DNA of 64,000 bases from Clostridia bacterium (lineage in GTDB: Bacteria; Bacillota; Clostridia; Oscillospirales; CAG-272): NCBI GenBank assembly GCA_017473865.1, contig JAFUJB010000009.1:28658-92657 (forward strand). Reading direction: 5' to 3'. The position numbers and the translations under genes are program-made. Positions 33,545 through 42,616 of this stretch are shown one piece after another. A model generated the notes under the pieces. It had not been told where the DNA came from. It ran no database searches and saw only the letters and a program-made list of their open reading frames with translations. Position 1 is the stretch's first letter; each line of letters begins with the position of its first letter.

Positions 33545-34912
33545 ATGAAGTATGATATAATTATCATCGGGGCAGGCCCCGGCGGTATTTTTGCCGCTTA
33601 TGAATTAATGCAGAAGAAGCCCGAACTGAAAGTGGCTGTTTTTGAGGCGGGACACGCCTTAAAAGACAGACGTTGTCCCATTGACGGAGATAAAATAAAG
33701 ACTTGTATCGGCTGCAAGAGCTGTTCTATTATGAGCGGTTTCGGGGGCGCGGGCGCGTTCTCGGACGGTAAGTATAATATAACAAACGACTTCGGCGGCA
33801 CTTTGTATGAATATATAGGCAAAAAACGCGCTTTGGAATTAATGAATTACGTAGACGAGATTAACCTCAAATACGGCGGATTTGGAACAAAGCTTTATAC
33901 TACTGCCGGTACTCGTTTTAAGACGGTTTGTATACAAAACGATCTGCACTTGCTTGACGCGTCGGTACGCCACCTCGGCACAGACATAAACTACGTAGTT
34001 CTTGAGAATTTGTACAACTATCTTAAGGACAAAGTAACTTTTTATTTTGATACTCCCGTACTGTCCGTCAAGGTGCTGAACGAGGGTTATTACGTTAAAT
34101 GCTCCAACGCCGAATACACCTGCGACAAATGCATAATCTCGGTAGGAAGAATAGGCAGCAAGTGGATGGAAGAGGCTTGCAGAGATATGAATATCCCTAC
34201 AAAGTCCAACCGCGTTGATATCGGTGTCCGCGTTGAATTGCCGGCGGCGGTTTTTGCTCATCTTACGGACGAGCTTTATGAAAGTAAGATCGTATACAGA
34301 ACGGAGAAATACGGAGACAAGGTACGTACGTTCTGTATGAATCCCAAGGGAGCTGTCGTTAACGAAAACACAAACGGTATTATCACGGTTAACGGCCACA
34401 GCTACGAAGACCCTGCGAAGCAGACTGAAAATACAAACTTTGCGCTGCTTGTTGCAAAGCATTTTTCCGAACCGTTTAAGGATTCAAACGGCTACGGCGA
34501 ATCGATCGCAAGACTAAGTAATATGCTCGGCGGCGGAGTTATTGTACAGCGTTTCGGGGATTTAATACGCGGCAGACGCTCCACTCCAAGCAGAATCGAG
34601 GAGGCTTTTATTACTCCCACGCTTAATGCAACACCGGGCGACCTCAGCCTTGTGCTGCCCAAGAGAATTCTTGACGGAATAATTGAAATGATATATGCAC
34701 TTGACAAAGTTGCACCCGGTACGGCAAATGAAGATACCTTGCTTTACGGTGTTGAAGTTAAGTTCTACAATATGGAAGTTGAAGTAAACAATAACCTTGA
34801 AACGAAATACGAGGGGCTGTATATTATAGGCGACGGAAGCGGTATCACACACTCTTTGTCTCACGCATCGGCAAGCGGTGTACACGTAGCAAGAAATATT
34901 ACGGGCGAATGA
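33545..34912 (+). CDS. NAD(P)/FAD-dependent oxidoreductase (COG2509 type)
   Basis: A 455-residue flavoprotein. The FAD-binding motif IIIGAGPGGIFAAYEL is at residues 5-20; a Cys cluster CPIDGDKIKTCIGCKSC at about 40-56 followed by GFGGAGAFSDGKYN is typical of this family; GDGSGITHSLSHAS near 432 is the second FAD-binding motif. Reaction unknown. The best SD (aaggag, 33506-33511) is far from the ATG, with a small hairpin between (see findings). xpt follows 37 bp later. Confidence 0.88.
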   Translation: MKYDIIIIGAGPGGIFAAYELMQKKPELKVAVFEAGHALKDRRCPIDGDKIKTCIGCKSCSIMSGFGGAGAFSDGKYNITNDFGGTLYEYIGKKRALELMNYVDEINLKYGGFGTKLYTTAGTRFKTVCIQNDLHLLDASVRHLGTDINYVVLENLYNYLKDKVTFYFDTPVLSVKVLNEGYYVKCSNAEYTCDKCIISVGRIGSKWMEEACRDMNIPTKSNRVDIGVRVELPAAVFAHLTDELYESKIVYRTEKYGDKVRTFCMNPKGAVVNENTNGIITVNGHSYEDPAKQTENTNFALLVAKHFSEPFKDSNGYGESIARLSNMLGGGVIVQRFGDLIRGRRSTPSRIEEAFITPTLNATPGDLSLVLPKRILDGIIEMIYALDKVAPGTANEDTLLYGVEVKFYNMEVEVNNNLETKYEGLYIIGDGSGITHSLSHASASGVHVARNITGE

Positions 34913-34949
34913 CGTTTTTAAAAACAGGGAAGTCAATGGGGAGAATATT

Positions 34950-35531
34950 ATGAACTTTTTGGAAGAAAGAATTATAAAAGACGGAATAGTAAAAGAGGGT
35001 AACGTACTCAAGGTTGACAGCTTTCTCAATCATCAGATGGATATCGCTCTTATTGAAGAGATAGGACGTGAATTCAAGCGTCGTTTTGCAGACAAGAACG
35101 TAACGAAGGTGCTTACCATAGAGGCGTCGGGAATAGGTATTGCCGCATTTGTAGCAAAAGAATTCGGTGTGCCTATGGTGTTTGCCAAAAAATCAAAATC
35201 TCTTAATATTGCGGGCGAAATGTATGAAGCAGAGGTCGAGTCGTTTACACATAAGAACAAAAATAAGGTTATCGTTTCAAAGAGATTTTTGAACGAAAAT
35301 GACAGACTTCTCATCATTGATGATTTTCTTGCAAACGGATGTGCGCTTCAGGGGCTTATCTCTATTGCGCAAGAAGCCGGAGCGAAAATAGAGGGGCTCG
35401 GAATTGTAATTGAAAAAGGATTCCAGTACGGCGGTCAGGCGATTCGCAATATGGGATATCAACTTGAATCGTTGGCAATCGTAGAGTCAATGGATGCGGA
35501 AAAAGGAACTATAGTTTTCAGAGAACAGTAA
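34950..35531 (+). CDS. xpt: Xanthine phosphoribosyltransferase
   Basis: A 193-residue purine salvage enzyme making XMP from xanthine and PRPP. It starts MNFLEERIIKDG, has TIEASGIGIA near 57 and the PRPP motif LLIIDDFLANGCAL near 123. ggggaga is 6 nt from the ATG. No purine riboswitch or permease precedes it, unlike many Firmicutes xpt genes. Confidence 0.94.
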   Translation: MNFLEERIIKDGIVKEGNVLKVDSFLNHQMDIALIEEIGREFKRRFADKNVTKVLTIEASGIGIAAFVAKEFGVPMVFAKKSKSLNIAGEMYEAEVESFTHKNKNKVIVSKRFLNENDRLLIIDDFLANGCALQGLISIAQEAGAKIEGLGIVIEKGFQYGGQAIRNMGYQLESLAIVESMDAEKGTIVFREQ

Positions 35532-36054
35532 ATATCGTTCTTGTGAGTCCATAAGAAAAGTTTTGAGGGATTCAAAAGGGCACTTTTTCAAAAGTGCCCT
35601 TTTGTGGGTTTCAGGGCAACGCCCTGACTGTTTGTGCCTTTTTAGAAAACGCGAAAGCGTTTTCTTTATATTGGGGCGGGTTACACGTCCGCCCATTTGA
35701 ATGGCGGGGAGAATCCATCCCACACGAGAACCCCCAAAACTTACTTCGTGTGTTTCGGGGAACCCCTACACGCCGAAGTGTTCTCCCCGCCGCCCCACAT
35801 CCTTGGCTCGCGCATTTATTATTTGGCTGAAGTCCATATAGCAAAGTTTTTGCGGGAGCCCACGGCGCACGGCATATGGGTTTGCAAAAGCCGTTATGGA
35901 AAGTTTTTCGGGATTCTTAAGCCCGTTTTTTCAAAAAGGGGCTTAAGTGTGGGTTCGGGAGCGAAGCTCCTGACTGTTTGTACCTTTTTAGAAAACGCGG
36001 AAGCGTTTTCTTTTTTTGTTGAAAGCAGAATGGCTATATATTTGAAAACTATAC
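35532..36054. repeat. Intergenic mosaic of hairpin modules
   Basis: About 590 bp without a credible gene. Modules: aaaagttttgagggattcaa (35556-35575) running into a strong terminator for xpt (aaaagggcacttt / aaagtgccctttt, 35574-35603); gggtttcagggcaacgccct (35606-35625); aaaacgcgaaagcgtttt (35644-35661); aaacttacttcgtgtgtttc then ggggaacccctac (about 35738-35770); gaagtgttctccccgccg; aagcccgttttttcaaaaag with ggggctta (35919-35946); gggttcgggagcgaagctcc (35951-35970); and aaaacgcggaagcgtttt (35992-36009). Same families as at 17.9 and 63.5 kb. Confidence 0.82.
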
Positions 36055-36083
36055 TTGAATGTTTGACATCTGTGTGTTATAAT
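36055..36083 (+). promoter_or_regulatory. Sigma-A promoter of rimM-trmD
   Basis: TTGAAT (36055-36060), 17-bp spacer, TATAAT (36078-36083), 38 bp before the rimM start. Confidence 0.7.
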
Positions 36084-36121
36084 AATAAGTAAGATATTTG
36101 TTTTCAGAGGTAATACGGTAT

Positions 36122-36631
36122 ATGGAAAAGTATTTGGAAATAGGAAAAATCGTAAACACGCACGGATTCAGGGGAGACGTTAAGGCGCAATCGTGGACTG
36201 ATTCTCCCGAAGTGTTGGCGAAAATAAAATATATATACCTCAAAAACAAAAACGAATATCAGCAAATTAAAGTACAAAAGGGATCTGTTCACAAAGGCAT
36301 GGTGCTTTTGAAGCTTGAAGGAATAGACGATTTTGACAGTGCAAATGCGCTACGAGAAACCACAATATATGCCGACAGAAAAGATATTCCGAAAGCAAAG
36401 GATTCATTTTTTATAGTTGATTTGATCGGGCTTGACGTTATTGACGTTGATTCGGGCAGAGTGTACGGCAAGATAAAGGACGTTATGCAGTACGGCATAC
36501 ACGATATATATACGGTTGAAACGGAAAAGGGAGAGGTTTTGATTCCTGCCGTTTCCGAGTTTGTGAAGAAGATTTCGCTTGAAGAAGGCATATTTATAAA
36601 GGCGATCGAGGGAATGTTCGATGAGGTTTGA
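36122..36631 (+). CDS. rimM: Ribosome maturation factor RimM
   Basis: A 169-residue protein that helps assemble the 30S head. The N-terminal barrel starts EKYLEIGKIVNTHGFRGDVK and the PRC-barrel part has VIDVDSGRVYGKIKDV. The start at 36122 is chosen by family alignment and because the promoter at 36055-36083 rules out the longer ORF. SD agaggt is 10 nt upstream. It overlaps trmD by 11 bp. Confidence 0.95.
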   Translation: MEKYLEIGKIVNTHGFRGDVKAQSWTDSPEVLAKIKYIYLKNKNEYQQIKVQKGSVHKGMVLLKLEGIDDFDSANALRETTIYADRKDIPKAKDSFFIVDLIGLDVIDVDSGRVYGKIKDVMQYGIHDIYTVETEKGEVLIPAVSEFVKKISLEEGIFIKAIEGMFDEV

Positions 36632-37298
36632 TATAATGACTCTTTTTCCCGAAATGACTGACGGTATTTTGGGCGAAAGCATAATCGGTAGAGCACAGAA
36701 CAGCGGTAAAGTAGAAATACATTCGCATAATATAAGGGATTTCTCACTTGACAAGCACCGCAGAGTTGACGATACTACCTACGGCGGCGGAATGGGTATG
36801 CTTATGGCAGCCCCCCCTATCTACCGTTGCTGGAATGATATTATCGAAAAAACAGATTGCAAAAAGAGAAAGACTGTATATATGTCTCCGCAGGGGAGAG
36901 TGCTTACGCAGAGTATTGCCCGAGAGTATCTTGACTGTGAACAGATCATAATACTTTGCGGACACTACGAAGGCGTTGACAGACGTATTGTCGAGGAGAT
37001 AGTCGATGATGAGATATCTATCGGCGACTACGTTCTGACAGGGGGAGAATTGCCTGCATGCATATTCGTGGACTGTGTTTCCCGTATGCTTGACGGGGTG
37101 CTGAGCGACCCCGAATGTTTTGAAAATGAGAGTATTGCAAGCGGAATGCTTGAATATCCGCAATATACCCGTCCCGTTGATTTTATGGGCAGGAAGGTTC
37201 CCGAGGTTCTTATGTCGGGTAACCACGAAGAAATAAGAAAATGGCGCTATAAAGAAGCGCTCAAGCTAACCAAGAAAAACAGACCCGACTTGTTATAA
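36621..37298 (+). CDS. trmD: tRNA (guanine-37-N1)-methyltransferase
   Basis: A 225-residue SPOUT methyltransferase that prevents frameshifting. Motifs: YGGGMGMLMAAPP near 54, LCGHYEGVDRRI near 112 and IGDYVLTGGELP near 135. It overlaps rimM. The usual partners rpsP and rplS are not next to this pair. Confidence 0.96.
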   Translation: MRFDIMTLFPEMTDGILGESIIGRAQNSGKVEIHSHNIRDFSLDKHRRVDDTTYGGGMGMLMAAPPIYRCWNDIIEKTDCKKRKTVYMSPQGRVLTQSIAREYLDCEQIIILCGHYEGVDRRIVEEIVDDEISIGDYVLTGGELPACIFVDCVSRMLDGVLSDPECFENESIASGMLEYPQYTRPVDFMGRKVPEVLMSGNHEEIRKWRYKEALKLTKKNRPDLL

Positions 37299-37331
37299 AA
37301 ACAATTATCCGTGAAAGCGAGGTGAAAGGCC

Positions 37332-39179
37332 GTGGCATCGAAAAAAAGAACGAAAAAGAAGTTAAGCGTAATGTTTTCGCGCAGTAAGATATGCGGATTT
37401 TTTGCTGGAATATCGTCGTTTTTATTTGGTAAAGCCGAAAGCAGTATAACGGGTAAAATTATGTCGTCTTACGATGAGAATTCGTTTGAAAAAGGACTAC
37501 TGAACAGAGGTATAAGCAAGCTTCATCTTGGCAAACGTGTTTTCAGACCGATAAAAAGAAACGTGTCGAAAACTATTTCCCGCAGCTTTTTGCTTAATAA
37601 GCTCAGAGAATATCTGAAGGGCTTTTTATTTACGAAATGCAACGTGTACGGTCTTATGTCGGTTACGTTGGGGATAGGTTTTTTGCTTGTCGCTATTTTG
37701 AAGGTATATGCGGGGAAAATGCCGCAGCTTTCATTCGTAGACACTTTTATTTCCGTATTGCTGTGTTTAATATCGCTCCCTCTTTTGTTTTCTTCGGCAA
37801 CATTGAGTGAGGCTTTGTGCTCAAGTGAAAATGCAAGCAGGCTATTATTCGATTGGCTGGGTTGCAAAACGGTTTCTTTGACAAAGAACGACGGCATAAA
37901 AGGCCACACCAGAAGCGCATTACCGATTGCGTTGCTGTTATGTATCGTGTCATGGGGAATACGCCCCATTACGTTGCTGTTCGGGCTGACATTATTTATA
38001 CTCGGACTGGTAGTTTTTCATACTCCCGAAAGCGGAGTGGTGTTGTTTCTGCTTTTTGTTCCGTTTTTGAATTGGAGAAAAGCGGCAGCGGTGATTGTTT
38101 TTATCGCTATGTGTTTCCTATTTAAATATATAAGAGGCAAGCGAACAATAAGGTTTGATCCGTTGAGTGTTTCGGCGGCAATGTTTGGAGTATTCGTCTT
38201 GCTGAGTTATTGTATGACGGAGTATAAAGCAGGCTCCAAGCTTGCAACGGTACAGTGTTTGTGCGCGTTAGGTGCATTTTTCCTCTTTATTAATCTGATT
38301 AAATCGAAAAAATGGATAAAACGTTGCATAACGTCCCTTTCGCTTTCTTGTATTGCCGTATCGCTGTACGGTATTGCGGGATATTTGGTTCAGCTATTTG
38401 ACGTAGCGTATTTTACCAGAGTATTTTTAAGATTTACACACGTTTTGAGACTGTCATATTTCGGACAGTTGGAGCATCTTGTTCAGTATATTCTGGTTAT
38501 TTTGCCGTTTTCTTCGGTAGTTTTGCAGGATTCAACGAAGAAAGAAAGGGCGGCGAGCTTTGTCGCTTTTGTAACGGGAGTTGTATGTCTCGGTTTTTCG
38601 GGAGACATAAAAGCCCTGCTTTGCCTTTTGGCTGCTGTTCTGGTATTTCTTATGTTTTACAGCAAAAAGAGTCTTGCGTTTGCTCTGGTGTTAACGGGTG
38701 TATCAGCCGTTATTGTGCCGGCTTTTTTGACGCTTTTATACGATACTTCAAGTATTACAAACGGCGTAGGGTCTCACATTACCGACCGCATAAACGGTGT
38801 TGTTTTACAGTTAAAGCAGGATTCGCTTTACTTCTGCGGAACGGGACTGGGAACGTTTGAAAAATACCTTTCAGAAAAATTCGGCGATGGACTTTATTTG
38901 GCTGCTGAAGTGGGTATAGTCGGATTTATAATGCTTTGCCTGACTTGGTTCTTCTGTATTCAGAAGAATACGACGATGTATTCAAAAAACTGCGGCAGGG
39001 ATGGAAAGATACTGTCGATGGCTCCGATTATATCACTGTTTTCGCTTCTGCTTTACAGCGGAAATACGAGTGTGTTTTCTGACTACAGAATAAGCTTTAT
39101 GTTCTGGATATGCATAGGTTTTGCATCTAACGTAAGCGTAACAGAACGTGCACTGATAAATATAACCGAGGAAGAATGA
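37332..39179 (+). CDS. O-antigen ligase-like polytopic membrane protein
   Basis: A 615-residue membrane protein with a basic N-terminal cytoplasmic region (1-105) and about 12 transmembrane segments. A long extracytoplasmic stretch with FCGTGLGTFEKYLSE near 500 resembles the periplasmic loop of WaaL/O-antigen polymerases. GTG start with gaggtga 6-8 nt upstream. It is followed by two DUF4330 proteins, a recurrent Clostridial grouping, so a role in surface glycopolymer assembly is inferred. Confidence 0.72.
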   Translation: MASKKRTKKKLSVMFSRSKICGFFAGISSFLFGKAESSITGKIMSSYDENSFEKGLLNRGISKLHLGKRVFRPIKRNVSKTISRSFLLNKLREYLKGFLFTKCNVYGLMSVTLGIGFLLVAILKVYAGKMPQLSFVDTFISVLLCLISLPLLFSSATLSEALCSSENASRLLFDWLGCKTVSLTKNDGIKGHTRSALPIALLLCIVSWGIRPITLLFGLTLFILGLVVFHTPESGVVLFLLFVPFLNWRKAAAVIVFIAMCFLFKYIRGKRTIRFDPLSVSAAMFGVFVLLSYCMTEYKAGSKLATVQCLCALGAFFLFINLIKSKKWIKRCITSLSLSCIAVSLYGIAGYLVQLFDVAYFTRVFLRFTHVLRLSYFGQLEHLVQYILVILPFSSVVLQDSTKKERAASFVAFVTGVVCLGFSGDIKALLCLLAAVLVFLMFYSKKSLAFALVLTGVSAVIVPAFLTLLYDTSSITNGVGSHITDRINGVVLQLKQDSLYFCGTGLGTFEKYLSEKFGDGLYLAAEVGIVGFIMLCLTWFFCIQKNTTMYSKNCGRDGKILSMAPIISLFSLLLYSGNTSVFSDYRISFMFWICIGFASNVSVTERALINITEEE

Positions 39180-39192
39180 AGGGAGAAAAATT

Positions 39193-39711
39193 GTGAAAAA
39201 AACAGCTAAACCAAAAGGTAAATACAGTTTTAACATAATTGACGTGTTGCTTTTGCTCGTAATTGTTTTATCTGTGGCTGCCATCGTGTTCTTGTTTTTC
39301 TATGAGGGCGGCGATGCAAAAATTGAGGAGTCCGACAATACTTATGAAATCGTATATACTGTCAAGCAGGAGCAGCTCCCCGGTATATTGAGGGGAAAGA
39401 TAAATATGGGAGATGCGATGTTTACTTTGCAGGGGCAGAAAATGCTCGGCAGAGTTATCGATTTTTCCTATACCAACTCGGAAGTAAAATATTTCAATCC
39501 CACAGATAAGGTAATGTCATCATCCTCGGTGGAGGACAAGATAGATTTGACCGTAAAGGTAAACACAAAAGCAACCAAGGTAGCAGAGAATATTTTTGAG
39601 GTCAACGGACAGCTGATAAGCGTCGGACAGACCTTTGAGGTTGGATTCCCTTATTATACGGGAACCGTTGTCTGCACCGCAGTAAGCGTAATGGGAGGGG
39701 TGAATGAATAA
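39193..39711 (+). CDS. DUF4330 family membrane-anchored protein, first paralogue
   Basis: A 172-residue single-pass protein: cytoplasmic FNIIDVLLLLVIV with one transmembrane segment (about 14-36) and an extracytoplasmic beta-rich domain. GTG start after gggagaaa. Its stop overlaps the start of the next DUF4330 gene by 1 nt. Function unknown; linked to the O-antigen-ligase-like protein. Confidence 0.78.
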   Translation: MKKTAKPKGKYSFNIIDVLLLLVIVLSVAAIVFLFFYEGGDAKIEESDNTYEIVYTVKQEQLPGILRGKINMGDAMFTLQGQKMLGRVIDFSYTNSEVKYFNPTDKVMSSSSVEDKIDLTVKVNTKATKVAENIFEVNGQLISVGQTFEVGFPYYTGTVVCTAVSVMGGVNE

Positions 39712-40217
39712 TGACGGCAAATGAAAATTCTGTACGTAAAAAAATAAGAATAAGCATTATTGACGTTATTATCGTAATCACCGTACTTGCCTGCATAGCC
39801 GGCGGAGTGTTGCATTACAGAGTCTATGAGAATAACAACAAGGTAATAACGGACGACGTATTTTACGTTTCAATGAGGTTTTCGTCGATTGAAAACAGTT
39901 CGGGGCAAAAAATTGAGACGGGCGACAGCTTGTACCTGAACGACGGCAAGGTTTTGCTCGGCACAGTTAATGAAGTAACCGAAGAAGACGCTTCTTTCTA
40001 TTATAACGACGAGGTAACGGGTGAACTTAAAAAGGGAAAAGACCCCGGTGCGAAGGATATATCGGTAGTTGTTGAAATCAAGGGCGAATTGACAAAAGAA
40101 AACGGATTTCTTGCGAACGGCGTAAAATATGTTGCGGCAGGGATGATTCTTGATGTTTATTCCGATATGTTTTCGGCAAAAGGACTGATTTTTGACCTTG
40201 AAGCCAAAACAGAATAG
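39711..40217 (+). CDS. DUF4330 family membrane-anchored protein, second paralogue
   Basis: A 168-residue paralogue of the preceding protein with the same layout (IRISIIDVIIVITVLACIAGG near residue 12 as anchor, then a beta-rich outer domain with GDSLYLNDGKVLLGTV). It starts in a TAATG overlap and is therefore translationally coupled. The two may form a heteromer. Function unknown. Confidence 0.76.
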   Translation: MTANENSVRKKIRISIIDVIIVITVLACIAGGVLHYRVYENNNKVITDDVFYVSMRFSSIENSSGQKIETGDSLYLNDGKVLLGTVNEVTEEDASFYYNDEVTGELKKGKDPGAKDISVVVEIKGELTKENGFLANGVKYVAAGMILDVYSDMFSAKGLIFDLEAKTE

Positions 40218-40246
40218 GTGTTGTTGAATAAATATGGCAAAACCTC

Positions 40247-40275
40247 TTGATTTTATCGGATATTTGTATTATAAT
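40247..40275 (+). promoter_or_regulatory. Sigma-A promoter of the HPr gene
   Basis: TTGATT (40247-40252), 17-bp spacer, TATAAT (40270-40275). Confidence 0.75.
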
Positions 40276-40341
40276 GTCTTTAAGAATAATTTTGAAACTA
40301 AACATCTTTCATCATAATATATTTGATAGGAGCGAACAAAA

Positions 40342-40605
40342 ATGATCTCACGTGAAGTTATGATAAGCAATAATATCGGGTTGCACGCTCGTCCTGCAAC
40401 GTTCTTTATTCAGAAGGCAAATTCTTTCAAGAGCTCGATCTGGGTTGAAAAAGAAGAACGCCGTGTCAATGCCAAGAGCCTTCTCGGTATTCTTTCTCTC
40501 GGAATCGTTAAGGGAATGACAATTACCGTTATAGCTGACGGTCCTGACGAAAACGAAGCGGTTGACGGCCTTATCGACCTTGTAAATACAGGCTTCGGCG
40601 AATAA
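40342..40605 (+). CDS. HPr family phosphocarrier protein
   Basis: An 87-residue HPr. The PTS-active His15 lies in GLHARPATF, so this is not a Crh-type protein; the regulatory Ser46 is in NAKSLLGILSLGI, the site used by HPr kinase in carbon catabolite control. Monocistronic: own promoter and terminator. aggagc is about 8 nt from the ATG. Confidence 0.94.
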   Translation: MISREVMISNNIGLHARPATFFIQKANSFKSSIWVEKEERRVNAKSLLGILSLGIVKGMTITVIADGPDENEAVDGLIDLVNTGFGE

Positions 40606-40632
40606 TTTGCAGATAATTTCAGAATTATAAAA

Positions 40633-40709
40633 ACGGACATTGACTTTCGGGCTATGTCCGTCTTTTTGTAAACAATAAGGCAGTATATGGGCAGACTCCG
40701 TATACTGCC
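40633..40709 (+). terminator. Two terminators after the HPr gene
   Basis: Hairpin one pairs acggacat (40633-40640) with atgtccgt (40654-40661), followed by ctttttg; hairpin two pairs ggcagtata (40679-40687) with tatactgcc (40701-40709). Confidence 0.78.
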
Positions 40710-40768
40710 GTTGTTTTCCGAAAATTACGCACTTTTTTGTGCGGCATATATTTAAAGGGGGAGAGAAT

Positions 40769-42601
40769 ATGGCACAGAATATTGAATATTTGCTTGAAAA
40801 GGCGTTAAGCCTGCCCCTTTCTCCCGGTGTTTACATTATGCGCGATGAGAACGGCAAGGTGGTATACGTCGGGAAATCGCGCGCTTTGAAAAACCGTGTT
40901 TCGCAGTATTTCCGTAACAATGGCAAACACGACAGAAAGACTGTACTGATGGTATCGAAAGTAAGGGATTTTGACTATATACTGACCGATACCGAAAACG
41001 AGGCTCTGGCGCTTGAAAGTCAGCTTATTAAGCAATATTGGCCGAAATATAATATTAAGCTGAAGGACGGCAAAAATGCTCCTTATATCCGTATTCAGCT
41101 TAACGACGACTATCCTAAAGCAGAGGTAGTATATCGCAGGAAAAACGACGGAGCGCGTTATTTTGGCCCTTATTCGTCGCCTTCGGGCGCGTACGGGGTT
41201 CTTAAAACCGTGCAAAAGTGTTTTAAAGTTCATTCGTGCAACAGAAATTTTCCCAAAGATATCGGCAAGATGCGTCCTTGTCTGTACTGTCAGATAGGTG
41301 ACTGTGTTGGCGTATGTACGGGCGAAGTTTCAAGCGCGGAGTATAAAGAAATATATAAGCAGATAATACTGTTTCTGCGCGGCTCTTTTTCAGAGGTTAA
41401 AAAAAGACTTACCGAAAAGATGGAAAAGTTTTCGGACAGCCTTATGTTTGAGGCGGCAGCGGTATACCGCGACAGAATAGAGGCATTGTCAAAAGTATGG
41501 CAAAGACACAAGATCGTAGGTTCTCCCGAAAGCGAACACGATATATTTGCTATGTACAGCGACGAGGCTGTGTCGTGTATGTCGGTATTTTTTGTGCGCG
41601 AGGGCAGGATCGTGAACAGCGAAAATTATATATTTACGCCCGAGGAGCTTGTGAACGTAACAGACCTGCAGTCGTTTTTGTACGATTTTTACGTAAAGCG
41701 GGGCGACGTACCGAAAGAAATACTGCTTACTTTTGATCTTGGGGAAGAAAGGTCTGCACTTGAAGAGGCGCTAAAGCCTCTTGCAGAACGCAAGGTAACT
41801 GTAAAAACGCCCGTAAGGGGAGAGTTAAAAAAGCTCTGCGATATGGTTTATGAAAATGCGTCAAGACACGCCTACCAGTTTAAAGAGGGTAAGGCGTCTG
41901 ATGATATGACACTTGTGAAGCTTGCAACCCTTCTCGGACTTGAGGTGTTGCCCGAAAGAATCGAGTCTTACGATATATCAAACTACAGTAAAGAAAATAT
42001 AACTGCCGGAATGGTGGTTATGCAAAACGGTAGATTCAAGAAAAGCGACTACCGCCTTTTCAGAATAAAAAATCTTTCGGACAAGCAAGATGACTACGCG
42101 TCTATGGCTGAAGCCGTTACGCGTCGCTTTGAAAGAGCGAAAGAGGGCGACGAGGGCTTTGTTGAATTACCCGATCTTATTTTGCTTGACGGCGGTAAAG
42201 GGCACGTTTCAACCGTAAAAGAAGTTTTAAATAATCTGAAACTGGATATACCGGTATTCGGTATGGCTAAAGACGACTACCACAAAACGCGTACTATATG
42301 CGACGAAGACAATGAGATAAGCATTGCAAAAGAAAAACAGGTGTACACTCTGATATACAAACTGCAAGAGGAGGTCCACCGTTTTACCATATCAAAAATG
42401 AGAGCATCGAAAGAGAAGTCTTTGAAAAAGTCTGTGCTTGAAGAAATTGACGGTATCGGAAGCGAGAAGGCAAAGAAGATACTTGCTCATTTCAAGACTC
42501 TGTCGGCTCTGAAAAAGGCGTCGCTTGATGACATAAAACAGGTCAAGGGGATATCTGCAAAAAATGCAGAAAGTGTATACGAATATTTTCTGCACAGCTG
42601 A
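40769..42601 (+). CDS. uvrC: Excinuclease ABC subunit C
   Basis: A 610-residue nucleotide-excision repair nuclease. The GIY-YIG domain (SPGVYIMRDENGKVVYVGKS near 18-37) makes the 3' cut, a UVR domain lies near 200-235, the RNase H-like domain has DLILLDGGKGH near 475, and tandem HhH motifs end the protein. The start at 40769 has agggggaga upstream; the longer frame has no SD. Confidence 0.97.
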   Translation: MAQNIEYLLEKALSLPLSPGVYIMRDENGKVVYVGKSRALKNRVSQYFRNNGKHDRKTVLMVSKVRDFDYILTDTENEALALESQLIKQYWPKYNIKLKDGKNAPYIRIQLNDDYPKAEVVYRRKNDGARYFGPYSSPSGAYGVLKTVQKCFKVHSCNRNFPKDIGKMRPCLYCQIGDCVGVCTGEVSSAEYKEIYKQIILFLRGSFSEVKKRLTEKMEKFSDSLMFEAAAVYRDRIEALSKVWQRHKIVGSPESEHDIFAMYSDEAVSCMSVFFVREGRIVNSENYIFTPEELVNVTDLQSFLYDFYVKRGDVPKEILLTFDLGEERSALEEALKPLAERKVTVKTPVRGELKKLCDMVYENASRHAYQFKEGKASDDMTLVKLATLLGLEVLPERIESYDISNYSKENITAGMVVMQNGRFKKSDYRLFRIKNLSDKQDDYASMAEAVTRRFERAKEGDEGFVELPDLILLDGGKGHVSTVKEVLNNLKLDIPVFGMAKDDYHKTRTICDEDNEISIAKEKQVYTLIYKLQEEVHRFTISKMRASKEKSLKKSVLEEIDGIGSEKAKKILAHFKTLSALKKASLDDIKQVKGISAKNAESVYEYFLHS

Positions 42602-42616
42602 AAGGAGAGATTAGTT

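Noticed and set aside
34913-34949. A purine riboswitch before xpt
   Set aside because: The gap to the upstream gene is only 37 bp, too short for the aptamer and expression platform.
36063-36083. TTGACA next to TATAAT as the rimM promoter
   Set aside because: The spacer would be 9 bp; TTGAAT at 36055 with a 17-bp spacer is a better -35.
35594-36092. ORFs of 70-130 codons between xpt and rimM
   Set aside because: Same reason: translation of repeat modules; products rich in Pro, Arg, His and Cys without homology I can recognise.
39711-40217. Second DUF4330 gene as a sequencing or assembly duplicate
   Set aside because: The two proteins share layout but little sequence, so they are old paralogues.
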